Source: Cinnamomum chago (taxonomy: Eukaryota > Streptophyta > Magnoliopsida > Laurales > Lauraceae). From it: 64,000 bases of DNA. The translations under genes and the position numbers were made by a program. This document shows positions 48,401 through 62,043 of this stretch, in pieces. The notes under the pieces are model-generated. The model was not told where the DNA came from. It was given only the letters and a program-made list of their open reading frames with translations, and did not search any database. The stretch is taken from the NCBI GenBank assembly GCA_038049695.1, contig CP142456.1:79383422-79447421 (forward strand), read 5' to 3'. Position 1 is the first letter of the stretch. Each line of letters starts with the position of its first letter.

Positions 48401-51400
48401 ATAATCCCTTGAGGTAAGACCAGGTCAAGTGCTCCTGTGAGCCAAAAAAGAGAAATCCATAGGGGTAAGTCCTACATTGGAAATATCTAAGTACTGACCC
48501 TGGGCTTATAATACGCGACCTGACCTTAACCCCACATGAGGCTTTTTAAAACCATGCGGCAAGATTGGGTTGAAACCCCATGAGCCAAAGCGAACAATAT
48601 CATGTGGACCGCGGGCCTGGGTCGTTACAGGACCCAACTGTCAATTGGTTCCAAAGAGGGTCCAAACCTGAATTTATGGATCTTTTGGGTAATTGGGTAA
48701 TCTGGGTCCATTTACTGCCTTATGGGAAACTGTTCAAAACCACCTACTGTGGTTTCTGATTTTGTTGCCTCCCAACCATCTTTTCTGACAGAATTACTCT
48801 ACCCATTCATGGTTTAGGTGACATCTTAAGTCATAATGGAGTTCTTGTATTTGGAGGAACCACTATTGAAGTGATCCTCATCTCATAAGTGTTTTCCACC
48901 AATGTCAGGCATGCTGCAGATGCTTATGGATACAGACCTGGATATAACACAACAGGATTATGTGAGAACTGCCCAGGCCAGTGGAAAGGCTCTGGTGTCA
49001 CTTATAAATGAGGTTTTGGATCAGGCAAAGATCGAAGCTGGAAAGCTTGAGCTCGAAGCTGTACGGTTCAATTTGCGGGCAGTTTTGGATGACGTATTGT
49101 CTCTTTTCTCGGGAAAGGCTCAAGACAAAAGGATAGAGGTACGTAATAAGTTTCCATGTTTTATTATTCATTAAATTCATTGTCATATTGCGTTATCGAA
49201 ATTTAATTCATTTTTTTTGTTATCTTGACTTTCGGAATTCGTAAACTTCTATTGGGAAGAGTAGTTGGCGGTGTACATCTCTGATCAAGTACCAGAAATT
49301 CTGATTGGCGATCCAGGAAGATTTCGGCAAATCATCACAAATCTCATGGGAAATTCAATCAAAGTAAGTTTTTGTTCCGCTGTCAACCAGATACCCTTGT
49401 TATCGGACAATCCATGAGTTGTGGTATTGGTTTAAAAAGCAAATTGTGTAGGAGAGTCCATTTTTATGAAATGAGGCAATTCATCTGGTAGGGCAACATC
49501 ATGAATGAATCACTACAACGTCCATATGCTTTGTCGATTTCATGGAATGCTGACCATTTCATAAATTAATACATCCATCTGCTGGCCACAGAAGTTGGAA
49601 CCAAATGGACAGTTAAAAAATCGCCCAATAATAATTTTTTCGGGCTATTCGGTGTGCTGTCCAACAGATTTAGTGGACTAGACTGGTTCTTGAAATGTGT
49701 CTCACTGTACAGTTGCTTGGCTGAGCAATGAAATGATGTTTTGTTAGATTCAACATCAGAGGTTCCTTTATTTAATCATTCTCTGTACAAAGTAGGGAAA
49801 AAAAATGAATGGCTTGGATTATGATTCTGTACAAGCATTTTATGTTTCTTCATGTATTGTAGTTCACGGATAAAGGGCATATCTTTGTCACTGTTCATCT
49901 CCTCGAGGAAGTATTGGCGTCAATTGAAGTTGAAACAGAAACTTCCCCACTGAAGACCTTGAGTGGCTTGCCTGTGGTTGATAAACGACGCAGCTGGGAA
50001 AGCTTCAAGGTGTTCAATCGAGATGGACCCCTCTTTCAGCCATCTTTCTCACCCACTTCCTCTGAGCACATCAATCTAATCATATCTGTTGAGGATACTG
50101 GTGTGGGCATCCCTCGAGAAGCCCAATCTCGAGTTTTCACCCCATTTATGCAAGTTGGCCCCTCCATTTCGCGTATCCATGGGGGCACAGGTATTGGACT
50201 GAGCATCAGCAAATGCTTGGTGGGTCTCATGAATGGGGAGATTGGATTCGTCAGCGAGCCTCAGATTGGGTCAACTTTTACATTCACAGCCATCTTTACT
50301 GATGGCCGTGCCGATTCAAACGAGTACAAAAACCAGCAACACCAGAAGATAAAATGTCAGCCGGATTCCCTATCGTCAGAATTTCAGGGGACGACAGCAT
50401 TGGTGGTGGACCCTAGACCGGTCCGTGCCAAGGTGACCAAGTACCACCTGCAAAGACTTGGAATTCATGTCGAGATGGTTACTGAATTAAATCAAGCATT
50501 CTCTTTCATAAGCACTGGGTCTGAAGTTACCATCAACATTGTAATTGTCGAAAACGAAGCCTGGATTAAGGATAGCAGTCTCTCATCCCTTCTTGCTAAC
50601 AAGCTCAGGAAGGATGACCGGCCTGACTGTCCAAAACTATTTCTTCTGGAAAATTCTGTTTGCTCATACAAGATCAGCGCTGCTAGACCTACAGTAATCA
50701 CGAAGCCACTCAGAGCCAGTATGATGGCTGCATCACTGCAGCGGGCCATGGGTGTCGGGAACAAAGGTAACTGCAGAAATGGAGAGCTCCCGCTGTCTCT
50801 GCGTCACCTTCTGCATGGGAAGCAGATTCTAGTGGTGGATGATAATTTAGTGAATCAAAAAGTAGCCGCTGGGGCTTTGAAGAAGTATGGGGCCCAAGTA
50901 ACTTGTGCCGAAAGTGGGAAAAAGGCGATCACAATGCTTAAGCCAGCCCACTACTTCGATGCTTGCTTCATGGATATTCAAATGCCGGAAATGGATGGGT
51001 ATGTACTAATCTTCTTAATGTTTCTCCAAAAAGAAAAATGGATTGGTGTGTGTTACAATGTATGCATCAGGGTGAGGTTGGATGTATTCCAAGCTGCATT
51101 TGGTTTTGATATTATGATTGAATGGAAGTTTACCTGTCTTCCATTATTTGCCTCTTTAGGAGATGGTGGTTTTAGAATGTCAGAAAAATTCAGATCCAAT
51201 CTAATATAGTTCTAAAGTTCCAGGCTCACTCAATCACAATTATGTGTTAATATTCAATCCATCAGGACTTTGGGAAGCATCCAAACCCATCTTTACTGAC
51301 TGTTTTTCTGAACATTGTGTGCTGCTGAAATTCTCACAGGTTTGAAGCTACTAGAATAATACGAGATATGGAACGTGAATTTAACAATTCTATCCTGCTT

Positions 51401-51604
51401 GGAGAAGTATCAGTAGACGTGTACAGAAATATTACGCATTGGCACATACCCATATTGGCCATGACGGCTGATGTAATTCAGGCAACTCATGAGGAGTGTT
51501 TGAAGTGTGGAATGGATGGTTATGTATCAAAACCATTTGAAGCAGAACAGCTGTACAGGGAAGTAGCACGTTTTTTCAAATCAGTCGCTTCAGAGTCCCA
51601 ATAG
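42478..51604 (+). CDS. HK3: Cytokinin receptor hybrid histidine kinase, AHK3 type
   Basis: Ten exons: 42478-43005, 43753-44034, 45508-45677, 46232-46444, 46684-46870, 47356-47407, 48909-49138, 49265-49363, 49863-50998 and 51340-51604. All junctions are GT-AG with matching phases, giving 1053 residues (Arabidopsis AHK3 has 1036). It senses cytokinin and starts the His-Asp relay to HPt proteins and response regulators. A hydrophobic segment lies at about residues 27-50. TM1 (about 102-121) and TM2 (about 409-429) bracket the CHASE hormone-binding domain. The kinase has phospho-acceptor His467 in [10 protein letters not shown], the N box [18 protein letters not shown], and [10 protein letters not shown] degenerate pseudo-receiver follows (about 765-890). 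The C-terminal receiver has the Asp913-Asp914 pair, phospho-acceptor Asp958 in [10 protein letters not shown], and Lys1030. [20 protein letters not shown] and [10 protein letters not shown] point to the AHK3 clade. The first about 26 residues do not resemble AHK3, so the true start may differ. Confidence 0.95.
45811..45837. repeat. Poly-G run of 27 in receptor intron 3
   Basis: Twenty-seven consecutive G residues flanked by CCGCC and CGCG, inside the intron 45678-46231. It is of unusual length and is likely to be unstable or mis-sized in assembly. Confidence 0.95.
47408..48908 (+). other. Receptor intron 6
   Basis: A 1501 bp intron between the exon with the phospho-acceptor His and the next kinase exon. 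It splits the codon for Gly in GVLG|M. No mobile element with clear ends was recognised in it. Confidence 0.7.
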
Positions 51605-53375
51605 AGCATTCAAAGTGGGCTTGTGGACACTAGAGATGATAGCAAGGGATGTGGTTCTCCAGTGCAGCATCGGGATGTTTAACGTGGTTCTGAGTTGCTA
51701 TGGAGAGTAAGTTTTCTCAACTGCACAAGGGATATTCATTCATAGCTAGCTTTTGTCTTGAGCCTCAGGAAATTGTACATTTACTGATACCAAATTTCCT
51801 TGCCTGAGGGGCCCATTGTTGACAGTCCTTTGAACATGCCAAGATCTACTTAGGATGATAATTAGTTAGCTTCCTACTTTCCAGCATTAAACCTTTAATT
51901 GGGGCCTTCATATAGACAGTAAGCATACTTAAAGATGATAAATAACTGATCTCCCAATCTTCTACTTTCTGAATGTTCCCATCCAAGGTGGGGTTGCCTG
52001 CCTATCATTTGGATCAATGAAGCTTGGGACCATCAATAAATTAACAACTCACATAATCCCACATTCTAGGGATTTAAGACACTACTAGTCATCTATATAT
52101 CTTCATATTGCACGTAAAATATATACAGATGCATGTTACATACACTGGGATGCGTTTCCATTTATTTCGTACGCCTGTAAAATAAACAACCATGCATGCA
52201 TATTTACATATGCTTTGTCCTGCACATGTTTGAAGGTGTAGTAATGATTGTTCACATGTAATATTGTCCTTATGAGGTGCTGTTGTATGTTTAGACATAT
52301 TTCTACTCACTTGGTTATTATGCATGTAGATAATAGCTCACTAGCCAGCCCTGGCTATATAAGAAGCAAAAGATTCTTTCTGTTTCTACTTTCTTCATTA
52401 GTGGAGTGAGCATTGAAATCTCTAGGATGGATGTGGATGCTTAAGTCGAAAGCTCATACAATTCAGAGATTTCAGCAGAAATGTATTGACATTTGACACC
52501 TGCTCTGCTGTGTGTTTTGAGACTGGTATAATAACTGGAAGAAAAAGTCCAGGGACCCTGATAAATGACCCCGACAGGGAGCCCGACTCCCTGTCAGGGC
52601 CGTTGGATCCCAAGCCTTGCTGGAAACCCCTCTAGGCTGTCTGAAATCTGACACAATCATGATCCCGGTTGATTGGTATTGGAAAGGTGACATGATGGGT
52701 TCCATAATTCGCCACCCTAAAAACACAGTGGATTAGATAATGATACCATTTTTTATTTTTTTTTATATATCAACGGAGGGTTATTAGATAATCATACCAT
52801 TGTAGCAAATTTTCAAAATAGCTTCTGCTTTAGGAGCATTCTAACTGTAAACATGCCCCCTCTGGCTCTCAATTGGGAAGGTTAGTGATCTGCAACTGTT
52901 TTGTTTGTTGTTCTTTCAGGACACTGTTTGCCTGTTGCATACCGATCAGGATAGCAAGCGAGTGGGCTGCGCTCAAGTGGTGATGGTCTGACATCATTTG
53001 CTTTTAAAGCGGTTGGAAGACCACCTTTGCCGTTCATCATCTCATCGATTGGACTTCGCCTGCATCTTGGTTCAGCGGCTAGAAATCTGAATGAATGTGT
53101 AAAGAGCTTATTTTAGCATTGCTGCCTGACTAGAAAGCAGAGGAGGATATCCATTGACTTGTCTCACATTTGATGATGCTCCTGCCAATTCCTTCAATCC
53201 TTTGAAGTAACATTTAGGAACTGGAGGAGAATCCATTTTTTCTGGTATGAGTGTATAGAGATTGGCATTGTCAAATTTCTCATTTGTGTAGTATATAAAC
53301 TCCGATAATACGTGTGTTCATCTGTAACAGTGGGGTACCACATCATTGTAAATAATACGTTTAATAAAAATGACA
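51605..53375 (+). other. 3' UTR of the receptor gene with a probable intron
   Basis: After the stop codon a strong donor-like GAGA|GTAAGTTTT (GT at 51707) and a strong acceptor-like TTGTTCTTTCAG (AG at 52918-52919) could define an intron of about 1.2 kb in the 3' UTR. The second exon would begin at 52920 and end near the AATAAA at 53363-53368. This is inferred from splice motifs only. Confidence 0.4.
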
Positions 53376-54431
53376 AATCATATCTTGAAGCGCATAGTAT
53401 CTGGTCTGAGATGAAGCTTATAGATCAGTAGCAGCAGAGCATTGCAAAAGCCGTAAAATTTCTATCCAATCCAGTTAAATTTTTCTGCCCATCCTTCATA
53501 CATCATGCTTGGTTGAAATGGCTTCTTTGTTCAACTAAATAATAATGTTGCAAGTTTGATGCAGAACTATGTGCCTTAATGGTGGGCCTTATCATTGAAT
53601 GAGACATGCTCCCACATCTCTCTCGTTCGGGAAGAAATGCTCAGGCAGATTTGCCTGGGTTATACGGCTTAGCAATTTCTGGGTCGAGTCCAATGGGCCT
53701 AATGCGAGGTATGACTCAGTCCTTGCAAAGGTAACTGTAGGTAGGAATACAAGGAGAAGAGTGCTAGCATCCCTCCCTTTCCAGTGATTGGTCGGTGCGA
53801 TCTCGTCCGAACATCCAAAGATTGCTCACTGTGATCTCATCTGAACATCTACAGGAATGGACCTGGGCCGGGGGTCTTTGCTCTCAAAGGAGAAAAACCT
53901 TGGATTTCTTTTCTGAATCTAATATTTTTCAGTTGATTATTGATCAGCCAAATACCTGTGAATTGGAATACAAGTTAGAAAAGTCACTTAAAAGTTATAA
54001 CTCATAAAACTCCCTGAGTTTTTGTTACTGAGTTAAAGAGCCTGGTAGTCAGGCCAAGCCATGAAGAATAACTTGATAATCTGTTCACCTGTTTCATTTG
54101 AGGTAACTAGATCTAAGACAAGATAACATCCAACAACTGGGTTAGAAAGGGCAAATCAGCTGAAAATGTGAGTTTATGGTGACTACATTACATCCAATTG
54201 GTGTCACTAGCTGGCCCCAAAAGTGGACCAAGCCCGATGGTCTCTGTCAATGACCGCCATCCTGATTCAACAACATCATTGGATTTGTGTATGTTTGATA
54301 GTGTTCTTTTTCTTTTTTAAAAAAGTTTGGTGAGGTACAAGTATAATACATGCAACACGTGAATTCATCAATTATGGTCAGGAGGTATGGAATACATTAA
54401 ACTATTATCGACTAAAAGAAAATTGATATAT

Positions 54432-54465
<34 letters not shown>

Positions 54466-56440
54466 AGGCAATTTGGTGGTAAGGATGATGTAATTTTATT
54501 TTAAGCTGAAAGAAGGAATTATTAAACTATATAAGGCCTTTCATGTAAACAGTCGAAGTTCAAGAGAATAGTTCACAATGGTTCTTATTATTATTATTAT
54601 TTTTTGGTACCGAGACAAGGGACATGAGACCCAAAGTAGCCCACACATGTGAAAAGAGAAGCCTACAAACGTGGAAAGAGTGGCATGCTAAGGGATTAAT
54701 CCCTGCGTAGTTCGGCGACATATGAGGTTGCCAACCAACTAAGCAGCCCCATATTGTCAAGTACAATGGTTTAAAACATTGATTAACATCTTATACACTT
54801 ATGATGTGAATCCATCTTCTAATAAAGTGCATTCACAAGATCAAAGGGTTCAGATATTGGTACCAGACCTATATTGGCAGAGCCAAAAACCTATAAGCAA
54901 GACAAATCACCTTATTTGAAGTGATGACGGAGTTATAAATCTGAGTCTTCATTGGCACATTTATTTAACTCATTTAAGGGAGTTAGCCTAGGGGTCCTTT
55001 ACTTGTAGTTTAGCTGATTAGGAATACAAAATCCTAGGTGGAGTGCTTGAGAAATATGAAATATTACTGTCTGTTAAAGGGGTTTCCTCCCTTAGCTCTT
55101 TTTCTCAATCAATTCAGAAAGAAAAAAGGAAGGGTGTTTGCTTCTAGGGTTTTCTAAAAGTGTAATTTTGTGACTATTAGTACGGTTTTTTGAGAAGGGA
55201 AATAGGTGAAAAAGGTAATCAAGACTAATTTTCTCGATTATTGTTTTTGGTCTCTCCATTATTACCACATCAATTCAAACTCAATATGAGACTTTTCTTA
55301 TTTTATATTTTTTTTTCGGTAATCTAACCAAGAGAGATAAAATCCAAGTAAGAGTCCGCATACATATGAATAAAATAGGTTCTGTATTTGTGACTTTGAG
55401 TGAGTAAGGAAGAAGGAAAAAAGAAAAAAAAAAGTGAGTTAGAAATTAGGAGCACCATACAGAAGGAAGGAAGGGTTTGATTGATAAGGAGGCGATTTGG
55501 GGCCCACCACCCTTATCTTTTTGAACCACACCCACAAAGAGATAATAGAAAGGAGTGGGGGGGAGTCCGGACAAGCAAATCTTTTATATTTAATTAAAAA
55601 AGAGAAACGAATATGCGAAGCCGACGGTGGAGGCTCCTCCCTCTGTCTCCTCCACTCTTTCTCTTTCACTTGGGAGTCGGCCTCCACTCCACTCTCATGT
55701 CATGTGCGTCCTCCACACAACAACAACAACAACAAATCTCATGTCATCTCATCTGCCCATGAAAGTTCACAATTGTTCATTGGAATATAATCTAACCATC
55801 CCTCCATTACGGGACCGATGGTTTGAGAGTTCGGAGATTAATATTTGTTAGCTGGAATGTTGTGATTTAATTTTCCCTTTTATAGGAGTATTATCAAGAT
55901 GTAGTTCATTCATTCACCATAGGACCCACAAAGGGATAGATAAAATCTAACAAGTGGTTGTCTTATCTCCAATGAAACCCAATCCATTGGTACTGCATGT
56001 GTATTATTCACTCTAAACCTTCATTTACATTTTGATTGTTTATTTCACAAACAAAAATAATTAGACGGCCAAAACAACTCTTATTGGGTCATATGCAATA
56101 TAAGAACGGAAAACATATTCTTTTTTTTTTTATGTCTTAACCATGAAGGCTACAAAATCAGAGATTGATCCCTGATTGATTACGAGAGAGAGAGAGAGAG
56201 AGTATTAATTGATTAAACATATTAGTCTTTAAAAAGTTTTTTGTTTATTTTTTGGCCAAACACTCTTTAAGAATATTTACAGAAGAGTGGAGACAAGATT
56301 ATAAGATAAGTTTTTCATTTGTGATAGACGCACATGGGGACTGAACCCGATACATTAACCATGGAAAGAAACTTCCCCACCAATGAATGATTCCTCTTTC
56401 TCTCTCCAATATCATGTACCTTTTTTTTTTAATATTACCC
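53376..56440. other. Intergenic DNA between the receptor and MYB genes
   Basis: No gene was recognised. It contains a (TA)n microsatellite at 54435-54465, (TTA)n near 54585-54600 and (ACA)n at about 55718-55734. A slightly more GC-rich stretch at 55490-55720 has no coding family. Confidence 0.55.
54435..54465. repeat. (TA)n microsatellite
   Basis: About 15 TA units. Confidence 0.9.
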
Positions 56441-56449
56441 ACATGCCAG

Positions 56450-56727
56450 GAGTATATAGTATAGAAAAAGTAGCCTCCCCCATTGCCTTCCATTTTCCAT
56501 TAACCACACACACACACACTCTTATATCATCCAAACACCCATCTCCTGCCCCATTTTCCATTCCCTCTCTTTCTCTCCCTCACACACGCTCACTCTCTAA
56601 AAAGGAGGAGGATAACAAGAGGAGGAAGAAGAACAGAAGAGGAGAGAAGAGAAGAGAAGAGGAGAGGAGAGATTGGAAGATTCCTCCATCTGTGGTCGGT
56701 TGGTTAGATAGATAGATTAGAATTTAG
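56450..56727 (+). promoter_or_regulatory. Core promoter and 5' leader of the MYB gene
   Basis: A TATA-like AGTATATAGTATA lies at about 56451-56463, roughly 270 bp before the ATG. It is followed by an (AC)n tract, a CT-rich tract (about 56560-56600) and a purine-rich GAGAAGAG leader (about 56605-56675). This order is typical of plant promoters. The exact start site is not determined. Confidence 0.4.
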
Positions 56728-59700
56728 ATGCAGATGGCGCGCAACTGCTCGCAGTGCGGCAACAACGGGCATAACTCGCGCACGTGCGAGGCGAGCGACG
56801 GGGGGTTCATGCTCTTCGGCGTTCGAGTCACGCAGGCTCCGGCCCACTTTCAGAAGAGCGCGAGCATGAACAACCTCTCCCAGTTCGACCATCCTCCCCC
56901 CCATGCTGACGTGGCCTCTGGTTACGCTTCCGATGACGTCGTCCACGCCGCTTCCGCTCGAAATCGCGAGCGTAAACGAGGTACATACAATACATACATC
57001 TCACACGCGCGAACTCACTCGTGTAAGTTTTGGCAAGCGTGTCTTTGATCTGAACCATTTGATTGGAGTGGGTACCACCCTTGATTTGAATCTGGGCCAG
57101 TCTCCAAAATATCGCGGATGTTTGAAAATACCGTGATATGTTTGTTTATCTCCGATTGTGATTTTGTTCTCTCTCTCGATTCTTCAACACCCCCATCACG
57201 CAAGGAATGCGAATTCGGTGGGTCCCACACACTCCTCCTTAAACGAGGACCGCTCGCTCGACTTTTTAAAATATCTTGATATTTTGTGAGATTTTGATGG
57301 CATGATGTATTTGTAACATCTCACTCCTCTCTATTTTTTTATTTTATTTTGTTGTTTCTAGGTTTCCATTTTTTCTATCTTAATCCTTACATCGTGCACG
57401 TCTCATTTCGGTACGCGTGCTTGAGTTGAGACGGAACCAAATTTGATGTGGGTCCCATTGTGAATTGACTATGTGATGAAAACATAGCCATATAATTTTT
57501 ACATCTAAATTTCCATGGCCCAGATCAATTTAATTGAGATTGGATTTAGCAGGTGCCATTGGGGGGATTAGTCTGGGTCGAAGACTAATAGCAATAATAA
57601 TAATAATAATAAGAATGTGGGGTCACGCGATGGGCCCCAATACTTTGCATTTCAATTTCCATATTTCTTGTGAATTTATATTTATAATTTATTTATCTAT
57701 TTGATTCATCTTTAGTTTGGAAATATTCTCATTAACAGGAAAGGGAAAATATAAGAATGGCTTAAAATCTCGCGGTATTTTACGCGAGATTAGAAATGAG
57801 TGATAACGAGATTTTAGAGAGTTCGGTCCGTCCTAAAATCTGGTCCACCAGGCCTCAACCCATCACGTGGGCCGGTGCACCAAATTATTAAAAAAAAAAA
57901 AAGAGGGTCAAATTGTCAGGAACCTAAATACGATGTGCACGTACAGCCCACGTGATAGTGACTTTTAGGACAAGTGATATCCATCCAAAGTGTGCCTCTA
58001 CTGATAAGGGGGTCCCAGTTTCATGGTTTTTTGGGTTCATGGTCTGATGATGATGATGATGATGATCATATCTTGACCGTTGATCTTCGTTGCACCCTTA
58101 ACTTGGTAATTACAATTAGATTAGCTCAATGCATACCATGAATTTGATGGGCTCCGCAGGTAGGTTGTCTACAAAAAGTCTTGCTAGTTCTGACCAATTT
58201 TTCACAATTCTCTCTTTTTGTCTTAACACCTTGCAAATATGGAATTTATCTCATTTGATGACAACTGATGGACCCCTTCCTTCACATGTATGTTTTATAA
58301 CATCTTGAATCTAGAGAGAGTTGTGGCTTCCATGACAAAATGTTGAAACAAATTGCAACTCATCCAAATCATCTTTAAATTTTTATTGAATAGCCTTGGC
58401 ACCCATATTTTTAGAGGGGCTATTTAGATAAATGGATAGAACAAAAACTCCATTGGAATACCCTTAATTTCAGCTCATTTTGAATTATTACAGGCATTTC
58501 AGTGTAAACAACTTAACAATGTCGAATTGTGTCAAGTAATGTTAGATCTTTGTTCATGAATTTGAACTTTTCTACCTATAGGCTGCTGGCTCTTTAATGA
58601 ATGTACTTCCATGTTCTTCTAGTTCTATAGTAACACATTTTTCAAAACGTTTTTAGGGTACTATAAGAAATTGCCTATCTGAGAATCATTTTCAGGTTTT
58701 CTCAATTGAAAAATGGTTAATATGGTATATGTACTTCATTGTGTCTTCTCAGGAGTTCCATGGACAGAGGAAGAACACAAGCTTTTCCTGTTGGGCATAC
58801 AGAAGGTTGGGAAAGGGGATTGGAGAGGTATCTCCAGAAACTTCGTAAAGACTCGAACACCAACCCAGGTTGCAAGTCATGCCCAGAAATACTTTCTTCG
58901 GCGGAGTAACCTCCACAGAAGACGTCGTAGATCTAGCCTCTTTGATATCACTACAGAGACTGTAAGGAAAACAGTATTTTTCTATACTAAGCACAACTTC
59001 TTTTGTCTCTCTGTCTTTGAACTGATTTTATTATTAGTTCTTGAAATTTTACATGTAGTTGTACGTTACAACCCTTGTGTTTCAATGATTAAGTGTTTGG
59101 TAAGCATCATTTTGGATCCCTGTAATTCTTGTTACCTGGTAAATCTGATTACCTGGAACTCAGGTAAATGTAACTAGAGAGTTACAGCCAGGTAAGTAAA
59201 GTATTGTTGCTTGAACATGCCTAGAGTATCCCTGACATGTCTCATGTGAATTCCTAGCTTTTATGTGGGGTATTTGAGTTGCAAGATTTTTGCTGCAGCC
59301 AAGTTACATGGTGATTCTCCTCACACATAAGTTGAGAAATCCAAGTGCTTGAACTCCCAATTTTTTTTGTGAACCAAGTGTTAGTCACCTAATCTACATA
59401 GATCCAAACAGCCCCAAGGGGAAATTCGACATTTTCATGTCATCTGCTTAGAAAAGGGACGGCATTGGAGATTGTCCAAGGTGGAAGATAATTGGGAAAG
59501 GAGTGTATGGCCAAGAGTGAAGGCCATCAACTTCTTCCACAGCTCTTGGAATAACTTCTTCCATAGGGTAGACAATGAGAGAATCTTACCACTGGAAGAG
59601 AAAAAACTGAGGGTCACTTCTCTATGTTTTTCTTTGACCTTTCACCCTTCACTCGTTGGATCAATAATCAATACCTTTATCTTATGTAAACCATCGGAGA

Positions 59701-60215
59701 ATGATTAATACCCCTAGAGGATCTTTTACAAAACATTTAGTGGATAAATTAAGTCTAACATGTACATAGAAAAGTTGTTGCTGAATTGTTGGGAAATCTA
59801 TTTGTGGTTTTTTCAGTTCATGGGTTTGCAAGTGGAAGAGGAGAATGCCATGGAGAACACAAACAAGACTCCTGTGACAGCTTTTCAAGCAACTCTTGGG
59901 CCTACTATGGAGAATTTAACCCTACAACAACAGCCCAATTCGGCAGCCGCACCAAAGATCTTACGGCCAACTCCATTACTCCCCACTCCTCCTGCAGCTA
60001 CTCAAACACCAAGAACTTTGAATCTGAATCTGAATTCTGATTCTGCGATGGAGGAAAAAATCGAGACCCCAGGGCTGTCCCTCGAGCTCTCATCATCACC
60101 GCCGACATCCTCCAATCACCTATCACCTTCAAGACACTCGGCGTTTCAGGCCACGTCGAGCTTCAAAAGTGGCGATCTTGATTCGAAGGGGGGGAGCATT
60201 ATCACTGTTGCCTGA
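56728..60215 (+). CDS. MYB-related (SHAQKYF) transcriptional repressor, MYBS3/KUA1 type
   Basis: Three exons (56728-56980, 58753-58961, 59817-60215) join in phase to give 286 residues; an alternative start two codons later is MARNC. Members of this family bind TATCCA/ATCC-type elements and mostly repress genes of sugar, hormone or cell-expansion control. A CCHC zinc knuckle occupies Cys7-Cys10-His15-Cys20. The single MYB repeat at about 86-138 opens VPWTEEEH and contains [11 protein letters not shown] and SHAQKYF (126-132), followed by a basic patch LHRRRRRS. The C-terminus carries two EAR-type repression motifs, LNLNLN at 222-227 and LSLEL at 241-245. Exon 1 is much more GC-rich than its introns. 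Introns are 1772 and 855 bp. The family assignment is firm; the exact orthologue is not. Confidence 0.92.
58041..58064. repeat. (GAT)n microsatellite in MYB intron 1
   Basis: About seven GAT units. Confidence 0.8.
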
Positions 60216-61890
60216 AAGCAAGATGTGCCCTGTAACCAATTCATGACTGATGAGTAGTTAGGGTGTTATTAGAACAGAATGAGTAGATCATTCCTTGTTT
60301 GTACAGAAGCATAAAGGTGGTGGAGAATGTCACTCATGAACTTGGAATGGAATGATATGTTGTAGGGATTCATTATGTTTGTTTAAGTTAATCACACTCT
60401 ATTAATTACTAAATAGAGTCCTAACTGCCAGATCGAAAAACCACCGAAAGGATGGTTGGAATAGGTCGATTCAAAATCAGCTAAAAGTTGTGATTATGGT
60501 TGCTGCATATTTGCCTGATCTATAATGGAATCATGATTTGGATGGTTGGTAAGGATTAACACTGGTTGTTTGAAAGCATATGGTTGTTCATTTTTTGCAT
60601 TGTTTGAGACTCCAATGTTCTATGAATGGTTTCTGATGAACCCAGATAGATAGATGGGGTAAGACTTTGATGTTGATGGTGAACATGAATTAGTGCTTTT
60701 TACCCAAACATCATTCAAACTGACCTGAAAATACCAAGTATGAATGGATTAAGTACTAGGATCAAATTTGATTATGGGGTATAAATCATTGGTCTAGTCT
60801 AACTCCTCAGGGATCCAAAATGTTTTGCCCATTTTGATTCATGGCATATATGATAAAAGATAGGCCCAAACGGCTCCTCACATTCATTGAGCAAAAATTC
60901 TTCCATTGCAGAATTTAGATAGCCAATCAAACCATAAAAGATTGATAAAGACGAGACATCTACATTGATATAGACAAAAATTCCCAAGAGGACTCTTGTT
61001 GGAGACATCTTCAAATATGACAAAACTTGTAGCTTGTAGCTATGCACATCTTCAAATAAGACATCTGAATTTCCATTTAAACTTGTAATCACAATATATC
61101 ATTATCATCATGGAATACTCATCCAATCCATCCGGAAAAACTTATATAACTACAGTTATATTTTCAGAAAATAAAATGTTGAATTAACAAGTAACTACAG
61201 TTTTATCATCATCGAATACTTGGTGATACATTGCAAAATCATTTTAGCGAAGACAATGATATTAAGAGTAGCATCAATTGGTGATACATTAATTGACTTT
61301 TTAAAGATAGTTTGAATATGTTCAATGCAGGCTAACCACTCTGATGTGCAGATAGATAGAATAAAAAATGAAGGAAAGTAGTAAAGATATATTTGAAGAA
61401 GTGCAACTTGGGCTTTTGGCTCCAAATTTATTAAAATGGAATTTTTTTTTTTACTAATCCCAACATAATTGGGAGAAGGCTTCGATGATAACATTCACAG
61501 CGATCCCCCGACAATATCAAATGAAATTGATTTTAGGAATACGTAAGAGAAAATAAACCATTACAGTTAAGAAAAAACAACGAAATCCCAAACATTTCTG
61601 ACAGCCAACAGGCTTCATGCCAAATTTTTTTAATTTTTTTTGACAGATTTATCCCCATTCCACGGTATCATGGAATATCATATTATCCTCGATATTTTGA
61701 AATTTTCTTCTTTTTTTCGTAAAATTTACTTATATGATTATTTTATAATATCATGAATTGTTCGATTATTGCATTTTCCCCTACCATCATTATGAAGTGT
61801 TGAGTCCTGACTCCTGAGTAGTTCTTTTTTTTTTTTCATTTTTAAATGGTTATTTCACAAAAAGAGAAAAAATGGCTTGATCTTAACTAA
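60216..61890. other. Intergenic DNA between MYB and MED30
   Basis: Includes the MYB 3' UTR for the first few hundred bases. After that AT-rich sequence with no recognised gene; the minus-strand frames at 60799-61092 and 61195-61494 match no family. A short TA run lies at about 61899-61912. Confidence 0.5.
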
Positions 61891-61955
61891 TCCGCAAATA
61901 TATATATATATATGAGGGTCCCACCAACATGCCACTAGGTTACGCCAAGTGTTTG

Positions 61956-62043
61956 GAATTGGGGTTCGACAGCAGGCTTTTGAAAACTAGGGTTCTGTTG
62001 AATTGGGGTTCGACAGCAGGCTTTTGAAAACTAGGGTTCTGTT
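61956..62043. repeat. Tandem duplication of a 44 bp unit upstream of MED30
   Basis: Two essentially identical 44 bp copies, GAATTGGGGTTCGACAGCAG onward, lie back to back at 61956-61999 and 62000-62043. Each contains CTAGGGTTCT, a near telo-box. Confidence 0.9.

Noticed and set aside
60799..61494. Two minus-strand frames of nearly 100 codons between MYB and MED30
   Set aside because: Low-complexity, family-less translations in AT-rich DNA.
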